From the NCBI GenBank assembly GCA_905203765.1, contig CAJKXC010000017.1, forward strand, positions 1 through 44,209: a stretch of 44,209 nucleotides of DNA. The letters are read 5' to 3'. The notes under the pieces are model-generated. The model was not told where the DNA came from and did no database searches. It was given only the letters and a program-made list of their open reading frames with translations. The DNA comes from an uncultured Bacteroides sp. (GTDB lineage Bacteria > Bacteroidota > Bacteroidia > Bacteroidales > Bacteroidaceae). The position numbers were made by a program, and so were the translations under genes. Positions 1 through 7,138 of the stretch are shown piece by piece. Within the stretch, counting starts at the first letter, position 1, and every line of letters begins with the position of its first letter.

Positions 1-27
1 TATAATAATCTATTAAAATACATACAC

Positions 28-204
28 ATGAAAGGCTTATTAAAAAATCTGGGCTTGGTATTAATCGTGATAGGAGCTGTAATCCTGGTTGCATGTTCTT
101 TCACCGGCAATGTTAACAACAATACCATTTTAGGTACATCAGCTGTTTTGGTAGTAATAGGATTGGTTTCTTATATTGCTATCAATAAAAGAATTGCAGA
201 TTGA
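28..204 (+). CDS. small membrane protein, 58 aa, function unknown
   Basis: The ATG at 28 opens a 58-codon frame ending in TGA at 202-204. The product has two hydrophobic stretches, about residues 5-24 (LKNLGLVLIVIGAVILVACS) and 38-52 (GTSAVLVVIGLVSYI), joined by a short polar Asn-rich loop. This predicts a two-pass inner-membrane protein with a lysine-containing C-terminus. The sequence ACSF resembles a lipobox, but the Cys lies inside the hydrophobic segment and a second membrane segment follows, so a membrane protein is preferred over a lipoprotein. A strong hairpin with a T-run follows 27 bases later, which supports a real gene end. No function can be assigned. The promoter, if any, is mostly outside the window. 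Confidence 0.75.
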   Translation: MKGLLKNLGLVLIVIGAVILVACSFTGNVNNNTILGTSAVLVVIGLVSYIAINKRIAD

Positions 205-230
205 TATCATAGAAGAAAAAGAAATAAAAA

Positions 231-258
231 AGGCGGTTGCATTGCAATCGCCTTTTTT
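231..258 (+). terminator. intrinsic terminator after the 58-aa gene
   Basis: AGGCGGTTGC and its partner GCAATCGCCT form a stem with one G-U pair, followed by six T at 253-258. The A-run before the stem means it could also act on the minus strand, ending the rprXY transcript whose last gene stops at 286. Confidence 0.8.
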
Positions 259-285
259 ATTTCCCTACCGGGAACCCAAGTCTTA

Positions 286-987
286 TCATGACTCGGATTC
301 CGGAGTAATCAGTTTATATCCCTTTCCGTGGATGTTGATGATCTCGATAGAATCATCCTCTTTCAAGTGCTTACGCAATTTGGTGATGTACACATCCATA
401 CTGCGGGCATTGAAGTAGTTATCATCAATCCAGATGGTCTTCAACGCAAAGTCACGTTGCAGGATTTCGTTGGCATGTGCACAAAGCAGCCCCAGCAGTT
501 CCGACTCTTTGGTAGTCAGTTTGGTTTGCTTTTCGGCAGTCGACAGAATTTGTTTCTGCGTGTCGAACGTAAACTTACCAATCTTGTAGATGTTGCTTTC
601 CTTGTTCTTCTTGCCACGAACACGTCTCAAGATAGCTTCAATTCTGAAAGTCAACTCTTCCATGCTGAACGGTTTGGTAATGTAATCGTCGGCACCGATT
701 TTGAAACCTTCCAGGATATCGTCCTTCAGCGTTTTGGCTGTCAGGAAGATAATAGGAATTTCAGCGTTGGCTGCACGTACTTCTTGTGCCAATGTAAATC
801 CGTCTTTCTTCGGCATCATTACATCGAATACGCACAAGTCGTATTTATTCTTCAGGAAAGCCTTGTATCCGGCCTCTCCATCAGGAAACAACTCGGCAGC
901 ATAACCCTTCGCCTGTAAATATTCTCTTAAAAGCATGCCAAGATTCTCATCATCTTCGCACAGTAAAATACGCAGTTTCTCGTCCAT
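286..987 (-). CDS. rprY: response regulator, RprY-like (OmpR/PhoB family)
   Basis: This 233-aa protein has a receiver domain at residues 5-120, with acidic residues E11/D12/D13, phospho-acceptor D55 in CVFDVMMP and the conserved Lys in LTAK. A winged-helix DNA-binding domain follows at about 135-230 (ARSMDVYITKLRKHL, NIHGKGYKLI). The whole sequence closely matches the RprY regulator known from Bacteroides. The frame can be extended to a TTG at 996, but the ATG at 987 gives the usual MDEKLRILL start and lies 5 bases after the stop of the kinase gene, so it is preferred. The gene is probably translated from the same mRNA as rprX. RprX presumably phosphorylates D55. In Bacteroides the pair has been linked to envelope or stress physiology and tetracycline-related phenotypes; the exact regulon cannot be read here. 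Confidence 0.93.
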   Translation of the reverse strand: MDEKLRILLCEDDENLGMLLREYLQAKGYAAELFPDGEAGYKAFLKNKYDLCVFDVMMPKKDGFTLAQEVRAANAEIPIIFLTAKTLKDDILEGFKIGADDYITKPFSMEELTFRIEAILRRVRGKKNKESNIYKIGKFTFDTQKQILSTAEKQTKLTTKESELLGLLCAHANEILQRDFALKTIWIDDNYFNARSMDVYITKLRKHLKEDDSIEIINIHGKGYKLITPESES

Positions 988-992
988 ATCAA

Positions 993-2531
993 TCAATTTT
1001 TTAATAAAGGTAATGCAATAATAAATTTAGTTCCTACGTTCAGTTCGCTTTCCGCCCGAATGGTTCCCTTATGATCGAGGATGATTTTCCTCACATAAGC
1101 CAGTCCTAAGCCGAAGCCCTTCACATCGTGCAGATTACCTGTATGCACGCGATAGAACTTATCAAATATCTTCTTCAGATTCTCCTTCTTGATACCAATG
1201 CCGTTATCCTGAACAGAAATCATCAACTTACCGGGTTCATTCCAAGTCTTTACAACCAGCAGCAGATCAGCATCCGGACGTTTGTACTTCACTGCGTTGT
1301 CCATAAGGTTGAAAATCACATTCGTAATATGCATTTCATCTGCAAAGATAGCCGGGTCGGTAGCATTGAGTTCCGACTCAATCTTTCCGTTGTAACGTTC
1401 CACTTTCAGTGTAAACGTATTGATAACACCCGTTATCAGTTCATTGGCATCCAGTTCTTTCATCTTCAGGGTAGCCTTCTGACGATCGAACATTGACATC
1501 TGAAGCACTTTTTCCACCTGGAACCTCAGTCGCTTCGTTTCATCATTGATGACACCCGATATATGCTGGAACATAGCCGGGGATTTACCCACAGCCGGGT
1601 CTTTCAACATCTGCGCCGCCAGCGAAATCGTTGAGATCGGCGTCTTGAATTCGTGCGTCATATTATTTATAAAGTCATTCTTCATCTCCGTCAACTTCTT
1701 CTGGCGGAACACGATATATATCGTGAAAATGAACGTTATCAGCAGTACAAAAGTGAATATCATCGAAGGTATCATGAAACCTACCGAATCGAAAATATAA
1801 TCCCTCTTGCCCGGGAAGTGTATCTTGACAATACTCATGCGTGCAGGCGGGTCGTTCAGGAACAACGGCTGTGAATAAGAGCTTTCACTCCCTTCATCGC
1901 TATAGTCCGAACAGCGGTACACCTCTCTGCCGTCCCGGTCTATCACCTTAAAGTGATAGTCCAAATCAATGCCATTGTCTATCAAGCCCGATTTAAGATA
2001 CTGATCCAGATTCTTAAAATTAACACGATCTTCAATCGGCTTGTCACTGGCACGATAAATCATTTGAAAGACCACCTCGTCGACTAATGCACGCTGGTAG
2101 AGATAACGATTTTTGACCATCTCGATCTGCGAGCGCGAAGTCTGGGGAATCGTCTTCGTTCCATGTTTACGCGAAATCATAGCCCTGGGCAGTTCCGAAG
2201 GCTTATTGCTAAAGGTCTTCAGTTCAATGGTGGAATGAGAGCCATCCGGTGATGTCATCATATACCGCTGGGTCTGTACTATTCCACCGCTGCCTTGCGA
2301 CTGTTCCCACGCCTTTTTCTCGGCTTCGGAGATATCTTCCCGTAGCCAACGGTCAACCTCCGCAGCCTCCACATCTTTTGAAGCAGCCATCAATGCGCGC
2401 TTCACCGATTCATCAAATTGTTCGTTACGCATCTTCACCATTTCCTCGATGTAGCTGATCTGCAGATACAGCAAACTGAGGAAGGAAAGCCCCATAACGA
2501 CGCCTAATATCCATATTGTTGACTTTTTCAT
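993..2531 (-). CDS. rprX: sensor histidine kinase, RprX-like
   Basis: This 512-aa inner-membrane kinase has TM1 at about residues 5-25, a periplasmic sensor of about 225 residues with no motif I recognise, and TM2 at about 251-275. A HisKA domain follows with phospho-acceptor H293 in NNMTHEFKTP. The ATPase domain has an N-box (NLMDNAVKY), G1 box (VQDNGIGI), F-box (FDKFYRV) and G2 box (GFGLGLAYV). The frame extends to a GTG at 2537, but the ATG at 2531 (MKKSTIWIL) gives a normal signal-anchor start. The stop at 993-995 lies 5 bases before the rprY ATG, so the two genes form an operon. The cognate regulator is RprY. A promoter box TAAATTTG lies about 140 bases upstream on the minus strand. Confidence 0.93.
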   Translation of the reverse strand: MKKSTIWILGVVMGLSFLSLLYLQISYIEEMVKMRNEQFDESVKRALMAASKDVEAAEVDRWLREDISEAEKKAWEQSQGSGGIVQTQRYMMTSPDGSHSTIELKTFSNKPSELPRAMISRKHGTKTIPQTSRSQIEMVKNRYLYQRALVDEVVFQMIYRASDKPIEDRVNFKNLDQYLKSGLIDNGIDLDYHFKVIDRDGREVYRCSDYSDEGSESSYSQPLFLNDPPARMSIVKIHFPGKRDYIFDSVGFMIPSMIFTFVLLITFIFTIYIVFRQKKLTEMKNDFINNMTHEFKTPISTISLAAQMLKDPAVGKSPAMFQHISGVINDETKRLRFQVEKVLQMSMFDRQKATLKMKELDANELITGVINTFTLKVERYNGKIESELNATDPAIFADEMHITNVIFNLMDNAVKYKRPDADLLLVVKTWNEPGKLMISVQDNGIGIKKENLKKIFDKFYRVHTGNLHDVKGFGLGLAYVRKIILDHKGTIRAESELNVGTKFIIALPLLKN

Positions 2532-2540
2532 AGTCACAAA

Positions 2541-2609
2541 ATTAACACTCCCTAATTAACACTCCTAACAAATTAACCTGATTTAACCGGACGTTCTCGT
2601 AAATTAACC
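2541..2609. repeat. ATTAAC-type direct repeats in the rprX leader
   Basis: ATTAACACTCC occurs at 2541-2551 and again at 2555-2565, a 14-bp period. AAATTAACC follows near 2570 and again near 2602. The repeats lie between the rprX start and its candidate promoter. They could be regulator-binding repeats (possibly autoregulatory) or simple AT-rich sequence. Confidence 0.45.
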
Positions 2610-2669
2610 GAAGACCGTTTTTTAGGTTGCATTATGAGCACTATAACAAAAAGGGAGACCTTTGGTTTG

Positions 2670-2677
2670 CAAATTTA
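2670..2677 (-). promoter_or_regulatory. candidate -7 box for rprXY
   Basis: The minus strand reads TAAATTTG, an exact match to the Bacteroides TAnnTTTG -7 consensus. No clear -33 TTTG is present. The predicted leader is about 130 nt. Confidence 0.5.
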
Positions 2678-2734
2678 ATAAAAAATTAATTGTTCACGTT
2701 CACATTTCCTTATGTTCTTAATCAGCGTTAATAA

Positions 2735-2772
2735 AAAAAGCCGTCATTACCTGTATATAGGCAATGACGGCG
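2735..2772 (-). terminator. intrinsic terminator of the EF-G-like gene
   Basis: On the minus strand GCCGTCATTGCC pairs with GGTAATGACGGC around a short AT-rich loop, followed by a run of seven T. It lies about 55 bases after the stop of the EF-G-like gene. Confidence 0.85.
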
Positions 2773-2778
2773 TTAACA

Positions 2779-2819
2779 GTAGTTAGTAGATAGTAGTTAG
2801 TAGTAACCACTAACTACCA
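2779..2819. repeat. TAGTTAGTAG direct and inverted repeat
   Basis: TAGTTAGTAG occurs twice, 14 bases apart, followed by the inverse CACTAACTA, so the second copy can form a small hairpin. It sits between the stop of the EF-G-like gene and its terminator. The function is unknown. Confidence 0.5.
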
Positions 2820-2825
2820 AATAAA

Positions 2826-4982
2826 TTATTCTTCTGCCTGCTTAGCTTCGAATTCCTTAATCAACTTATCTTGTACATCGCTCGGAACAAGTTCGTAGCT
2901 GGCAAACTTCATGATGAACGAAGCACGTCCGCCGGTTAGTGAACTAAGGGCTGTCGAGTAAGAAGACATTTCCTTCAAAGGCACTTTAGCGCTCAGTTTC
3001 TCATAACCGGCTTCACTGTTCATACCCATAATCATGGCACGGCGTCCCTGCAAGTCACCCATCACGTCACCCATTTTATCGGACGGAACGAATACTTCCA
3101 CGTCATAGATCGGTTCCAGAATCTTAGGACCGGCATTCTTGAAGGCTTCGCTAAAGGCATTACGTCCTGCCAGCATAAAGGAGATTTCATTGGAATCCAC
3201 CGGGTGCATCTTACCGTCATATACAATGACGCGAACGTCACGGGCATACGAACCGGTCAGCGGACCTTGCTCCATGCGGGACATGATACCTTTCAGGATA
3301 GCCGGCATGAAACGGGCGTCGATAGAACCACCCACGATACTGTTCACGAATACCAATTTACCGCCCCACTCCAATGGAACTTCTTCGGTACCCTTCACAT
3401 TCATCTTGAATTCCTGCCCGCCGAACTTATAAGTATCAGGCATCGGCATGCCTTCGTAATAAGGTTCTATAATCAGATGTACCTCGCCGAACTGGCCTGC
3501 TCCACCGGACTGCTTCTTGTGGCGATAGTCAGCGCGGGCAGCTTTGGTAATGGTTTCACGATAAGGTATTCTCGGTTCTTCGAACTTGATTTGCAGCTTC
3601 TCGTTATTCTCCAGACGCCACTTCAAGGTACGCAGATGGAATTCACCCTGTCCGTGTACAATGGTCTGACGCAATTCTTTGGATTGGTCGATAACCCATG
3701 TCGGATCTTCCTCGCGCATACGATTCAGGGCAACCATCATCTTTTCCGTATCCGATTCGTTCAACGGTTTGATGGCACGTGAATATTTGGAATTGGGGTA
3801 TTTGATGAAGTTGAAACGATTCTCCGTTCCCTTGCCATTCAGGGTATTGCCTGTATGCACATCTTTCAGTTTCACGGTACAGCCGATGTCACCTGCCACC
3901 ATTTCTTCCACCTTGATGCGGTTGGCACCTGCACAAGCGTAAATCTGTGCGATACGTTCTTTGGAACCTCGGTCGGCATTGGTAAAGTCATCACCTTCGT
4001 GTACCTTGCCGCTCATTACCTTGAAGTACTGAACGTCACCGATATGCGGTTCTACGGCAGTCTTGAAGAAGTAGAGAGAAGCCGGTCCGTTCGGATCGGG
4101 ATTCACCACTTCGCCGCGTGTGTTGTGTACCGGTGGCATTTCGTCTACAAACGGCACCACGTTACCCAGGAATTCCATCAAACGGCGCACACCCATATCT
4201 TTTCCGGCACAAACGCAGAATACGGGGAACATACCGCGGGAAGCCAATCCCTTGCGAATACCTTCACGCATTTCGTCTTCTGTCAGTGAATCTTGTTCGA
4301 AGAACTTTTCCATCAAGCCTTCATCATGTTCGGCAGCAGCCTCTACCAAGGTCTTATGCATCGCCGATGCTTTCTCCATCTCTTCTGCCGGAATATCTTC
4401 GATGGTGGGAGCACCCCCTTCGGGACCCCACGAATATTTTTTCATCAACAGTACATCAATCAATGAGTTGAAGTTCGGGCCTGTAGCCAACGGATATTGT
4501 ACGGGCACTACCTTCGAGCCGTAAATCGTTGTCAGTTGCTCCAACACCATATCATAATCACACTTTTCGTTGTCGAGCTGGTTCACCAGGAAGATAACCG
4601 GCTTGCCCAACTTCTCGGTATAGCGGAAATGATTCTGCGTACCTACTTCCGGTCCATATTGGCCGTTCAGCAGCAGAATGGCAGTATCCGTCACATTCAG
4701 TGCCGTCATAGCTGCGCCTACAAAGTCATCACTACCCGGGCAGTCGATGATGTTCAGCTTCTTTCCGTTCCATTCCACATGGAAAACGGTGGAAAACACA
4801 GAATAGCCATATTCTTGCTCCACCGGGAAGTAATCGCTGACTGTATTCTTGGCAGTAATTCTGCCGCGACGTTTTATAATACCACTCTCAAAGAGCAGCG
4901 CTTCTGTGAGAGTGGTTTTACCCGAGCCGTCATTGCCAAGAAGGGCAATATTCTTAATTTCATTTGTCTGATATACTTTCAT
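2826..4982 (-). CDS. fusA2: EF-G paralogue (EF-G2 type) with altered GTPase motifs
   Basis: This 718-aa protein spans all EF-G domains: a G domain (about 1-280), domain II (about 300-390), and domains III-V to the C-terminus, including SGGAGQFGEVHLI in domain IV and the GRRAMIMGM segment in domain V. The P-loop GNDGSGKT (16-23) is intact. The switch-II motif, DTPGH in true EF-G, reads DCPGS (80-84), so the catalytic His is Ser. The base-recognition motif NKxD reads NQLD (134-137). This matches the Bacteroides EF-G2 class, reported to support translation without GTPase-dependent translocation and to be needed for gut colonisation. It acts on ribosomes in the cytoplasm. The gene is monocistronic: a terminator follows and a divergent peptidase gene lies upstream. 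The canonical fusA is not in this window. Confidence 0.92.
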   Translation of the reverse strand: MKVYQTNEIKNIALLGNDGSGKTTLTEALLFESGIIKRRGRITAKNTVSDYFPVEQEYGYSVFSTVFHVEWNGKKLNIIDCPGSDDFVGAAMTALNVTDTAILLLNGQYGPEVGTQNHFRYTEKLGKPVIFLVNQLDNEKCDYDMVLEQLTTIYGSKVVPVQYPLATGPNFNSLIDVLLMKKYSWGPEGGAPTIEDIPAEEMEKASAMHKTLVEAAAEHDEGLMEKFFEQDSLTEDEMREGIRKGLASRGMFPVFCVCAGKDMGVRRLMEFLGNVVPFVDEMPPVHNTRGEVVNPDPNGPASLYFFKTAVEPHIGDVQYFKVMSGKVHEGDDFTNADRGSKERIAQIYACAGANRIKVEEMVAGDIGCTVKLKDVHTGNTLNGKGTENRFNFIKYPNSKYSRAIKPLNESDTEKMMVALNRMREEDPTWVIDQSKELRQTIVHGQGEFHLRTLKWRLENNEKLQIKFEEPRIPYRETITKAARADYRHKKQSGGAGQFGEVHLIIEPYYEGMPMPDTYKFGGQEFKMNVKGTEEVPLEWGGKLVFVNSIVGGSIDARFMPAILKGIMSRMEQGPLTGSYARDVRVIVYDGKMHPVDSNEISFMLAGRNAFSEAFKNAGPKILEPIYDVEVFVPSDKMGDVMGDLQGRRAMIMGMNSEAGYEKLSAKVPLKEMSSYSTALSSLTGGRASFIMKFASYELVPSDVQDKLIKEFEAKQAEE

Positions 4983-5046
4983 GATATATTAAGATTTTAA
5001 GTGAATAACTGTGCATGCCTTCGCATACTTCATTTTAAGTGAGGCG

Positions 5047-5101
5047 CAAATTAGACATTAATCAACAAAAAACCAACAAGGGGAGCTATGTTCTACAACA
5101 T
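5047..5101 (-). promoter_or_regulatory. candidate promoter and operator of the EF-G2 gene
   Basis: The minus strand carries TAATTTG at 5047-5053, close to but not an exact TAnnTTTG box, with a T-rich TTG-containing stretch about 20 bases upstream. Further upstream at 5088-5101 lies ATGTTCTACAACAT, palindromic at 12 of 14 positions and placed where an activator would bind. In Bacteroides the EF-G2 gene is known to be activated by the carbon-limitation regulator Cur; that this palindrome is its site is only a guess. Confidence 0.3.
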
Positions 5102-5186
5102 GGAATAGTGCAAAGAATGAAATGCATGGATGGAAAGAATATTTATAAAAGTAACTTAGCAGGGTCCATGATATAAAAGAAATTCG

Positions 5187-5194
5187 TATTTTTG
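5187..5194 (+). promoter_or_regulatory. -7 promoter box of the peptidase C26-M19 gene
   Basis: TATTTTTG is an exact TAnnTTTG match, 27 bases before the ATG at 5222. It overlaps the longer frame that begins at 5192, which argues for the later start. Confidence 0.6.
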
Positions 5195-5221
5195 CCACCC
5201 GGAAACAATTCTCCCATCATC

Positions 5222-6991
5222 ATGAATAAGCTACTATTAACTGCGTTGCTGGCGATATGCCCCTATATAGCGACGGCACAAATCAGTCAGAAACGACCGG
5301 AGCAACGCCCACTCATCGGCATCTCCTGCTCACATCCCGGTTATAATTCATCCACCCGGATGACGTACACCGAATCCGTAATCCGCGCCGGGGGCACTCC
5401 GATGCTCATACCCATTACCACCGACAGCCTGGTGCTGGCGGACGTTATCAAGCGCCTCGACGGCATTGTCCTGATAGGTGGCGGTGACATACACCCCTCT
5501 TACTTCAACGAAGATCCCATAGAGCAACTGGGCGAAGTGGACTCCCTGCGCGATGTCTATGACATTGCCCTCATCCGCCTTGCCGCCCACCGCAACCTGC
5601 CGATGCTGGGCATCTGCCGGGGTGAACAACTGATTAACGTGGCATTCGGCGGGACGCTCTACCAGGACATTCCTTCGCAGCATCCCGACACCACCGTCTG
5701 CCACGACCAGGACGAACCGAGCAGTGTGCCCACCCACATGGTACACTTTGAACCCGGCTCCGCAATGGCTTCCATCATAGGCGGAACACAACTTTTCACC
5801 AATACCCATCACCACCAGGCAGTGAAGCAAGCCGCTCCCGGCTTCAAGATTACGGTACGGACGGCAGACGGCATCCCCGAAGCCATCGAGTCCGCCTGGG
5901 AATATCCCATATGGGGCGTACAGTTCCATCCCGAAGCCCTGACGCTAGCGGGCGACAGCGTAGCGGCACGCTTCTTCCACTTCCTGATCAGTAAGGCGGA
6001 CACTTACCGGAAAGCCCGGGAAATACACCGGCGCATCCTGTCCATAGACACACATACGGACACCCCGCTCGACTTTGACGACACCTATAATATAGGTACG
6101 CGCGCGAAGTCCCAAGTCTGCATCCCCAAAATGGAAGAAGGCGGACTGGACGGACAATACCTTGCCTGCTGGGTACGCCAAGGCCCTTGCGATGAAGAAG
6201 GCAGCCGCAAAGCCGTAGCCCGCGTAGACGAACTGATACAAGGCATCTACCGCCAGGTAGAGATGAATCCCGATCTGTGCGCCATTGCCCGCACCCCCGA
6301 CGACCTGCCCAGGCTGAAAGCCGAAGGCAGAAAAGCATTCTACATCGGAATAGAGAATGGCTACGGCATCGGCAAGGACTTGAAGAACATAGCCCGTTTC
6401 CACGACCTGGGCGTCACTTACATCACCCTCTGCCATACCCGAAATAATGACATTTGCGACAGTTCTTCCGACAGCACTGTCCGCTGGAAAGGCATCAGCC
6501 CCTTCGGCCGTAAAGCGGTAAAAGAGATGAACCGCCTGGGCATCATGATCGACCTCTCCCATGCCGCCGAAAGCACCTTTTGGGATGCACTGAAGTATTC
6601 AAAGAAGCCCGTCATCGCATCCCACTCCTCGGCAAGCGCCATCTACAAGCACGACCGCAACCTGACCGACGACCAACTGCGCGCCCTTGCCGCACACGGC
6701 GGCGTGGCACAAGCCTGCCTGGTAGACGAGTTCCTGAACCCGGATGCCAAGAGCGCCAACCTCAGCGACTTTATGAACCACCTGCTGCACATGATTGAAG
6801 TAGCGGGCATAGACCATGTAGGCATCGGCTCCGACTTCGACGGCGGCGGTGGCGTGAAAGGCTGCAACGGCGACAACGATTTTATCAACATCACCGTCCG
6901 CCTGCTGGAACACGGATTCACCGAAACAGACATCGCCAAGATATGGGGCGGAAACTTCCTGCGGGTGATGCGCCAAGTGCAAACTAAATAA
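5222..6991 (+). CDS. secreted fusion: class I amidotransferase-like peptidase C26 + M19 dipeptidase
   Basis: This 589-aa protein starts with a signal peptide (MNKLLLTALLAICPYIATAQ). The N-terminal half (about 28-260) is a gamma-glutamyl-GABA hydrolase / peptidase C26 domain: nucleophile C132 in LGICRGEQL and H236/E238 in GVQFHPE. The C-terminal half (about 268-585) is a renal-dipeptidase (M19) zinc enzyme with H278/D280 (DTHTD), bridging E378 (GIENGYG), H447 (IDLSHAAE), H468 (IASHSS) and D538 (GSDFDG). All expected catalytic and metal residues are present in both halves. The likely role is periplasmic or extracellular trimming: cleavage of gamma-glutamyl compounds followed by dipeptide hydrolysis. 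The frame can extend to an ATG at 5192, but that overlaps the promoter and lacks a signal peptide. A terminator follows, so the gene seems monocistronic. Confidence 0.9.
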   Translation: MNKLLLTALLAICPYIATAQISQKRPEQRPLIGISCSHPGYNSSTRMTYTESVIRAGGTPMLIPITTDSLVLADVIKRLDGIVLIGGGDIHPSYFNEDPIEQLGEVDSLRDVYDIALIRLAAHRNLPMLGICRGEQLINVAFGGTLYQDIPSQHPDTTVCHDQDEPSSVPTHMVHFEPGSAMASIIGGTQLFTNTHHHQAVKQAAPGFKITVRTADGIPEAIESAWEYPIWGVQFHPEALTLAGDSVAARFFHFLISKADTYRKAREIHRRILSIDTHTDTPLDFDDTYNIGTRAKSQVCIPKMEEGGLDGQYLACWVRQGPCDEEGSRKAVARVDELIQGIYRQVEMNPDLCAIARTPDDLPRLKAEGRKAFYIGIENGYGIGKDLKNIARFHDLGVTYITLCHTRNNDICDSSSDSTVRWKGISPFGRKAVKEMNRLGIMIDLSHAAESTFWDALKYSKKPVIASHSSASAIYKHDRNLTDDQLRALAAHGGVAQACLVDEFLNPDAKSANLSDFMNHLLHMIEVAGIDHVGIGSDFDGGGGVKGCNGDNDFINITVRLLEHGFTETDIAKIWGGNFLRVMRQVQTK

Positions 6992-7011
6992 TAAAGACAG
7001 AAAAACAGCAT

Positions 7012-7047
7012 AAAAAGGAGAGATTAGAGCCATAATCTCTCCTTTTT
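7012..7047 (+). terminator. perfect 15-bp stem terminator
   Basis: AAAAAGGAGAGATTA pairs perfectly with TAATCTCTCCTTTTT around a 6-nt loop (7027-7032). It lies 20 bases after the peptidase stop codon. Confidence 0.9.
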
Positions 7048-7084
7048 GACGTATTTGCATACCCTCTTTTTTTTTACATTCACC

Positions 7085-7092
7085 TACCTTTG
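7085..7092 (+). promoter_or_regulatory. -7 promoter box of the GH35 gene
   Basis: TACCTTTG matches TAnnTTTG exactly, 46 bases before the ATG. No well-spaced -33 TTTG is present; the nearest TTTG is at 7054-7057, with a gap of 27. Confidence 0.6.
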
Positions 7093-7138
7093 CCAACAGA
7101 CAACAACCCAAATTATTAATTTCTAATACCAACTTTTA

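Noticed and set aside
5192..5221. Extended start of the peptidase fusion
   Set aside because: The extension overlaps the -7 promoter box and would place ten residues before a perfect signal peptide.
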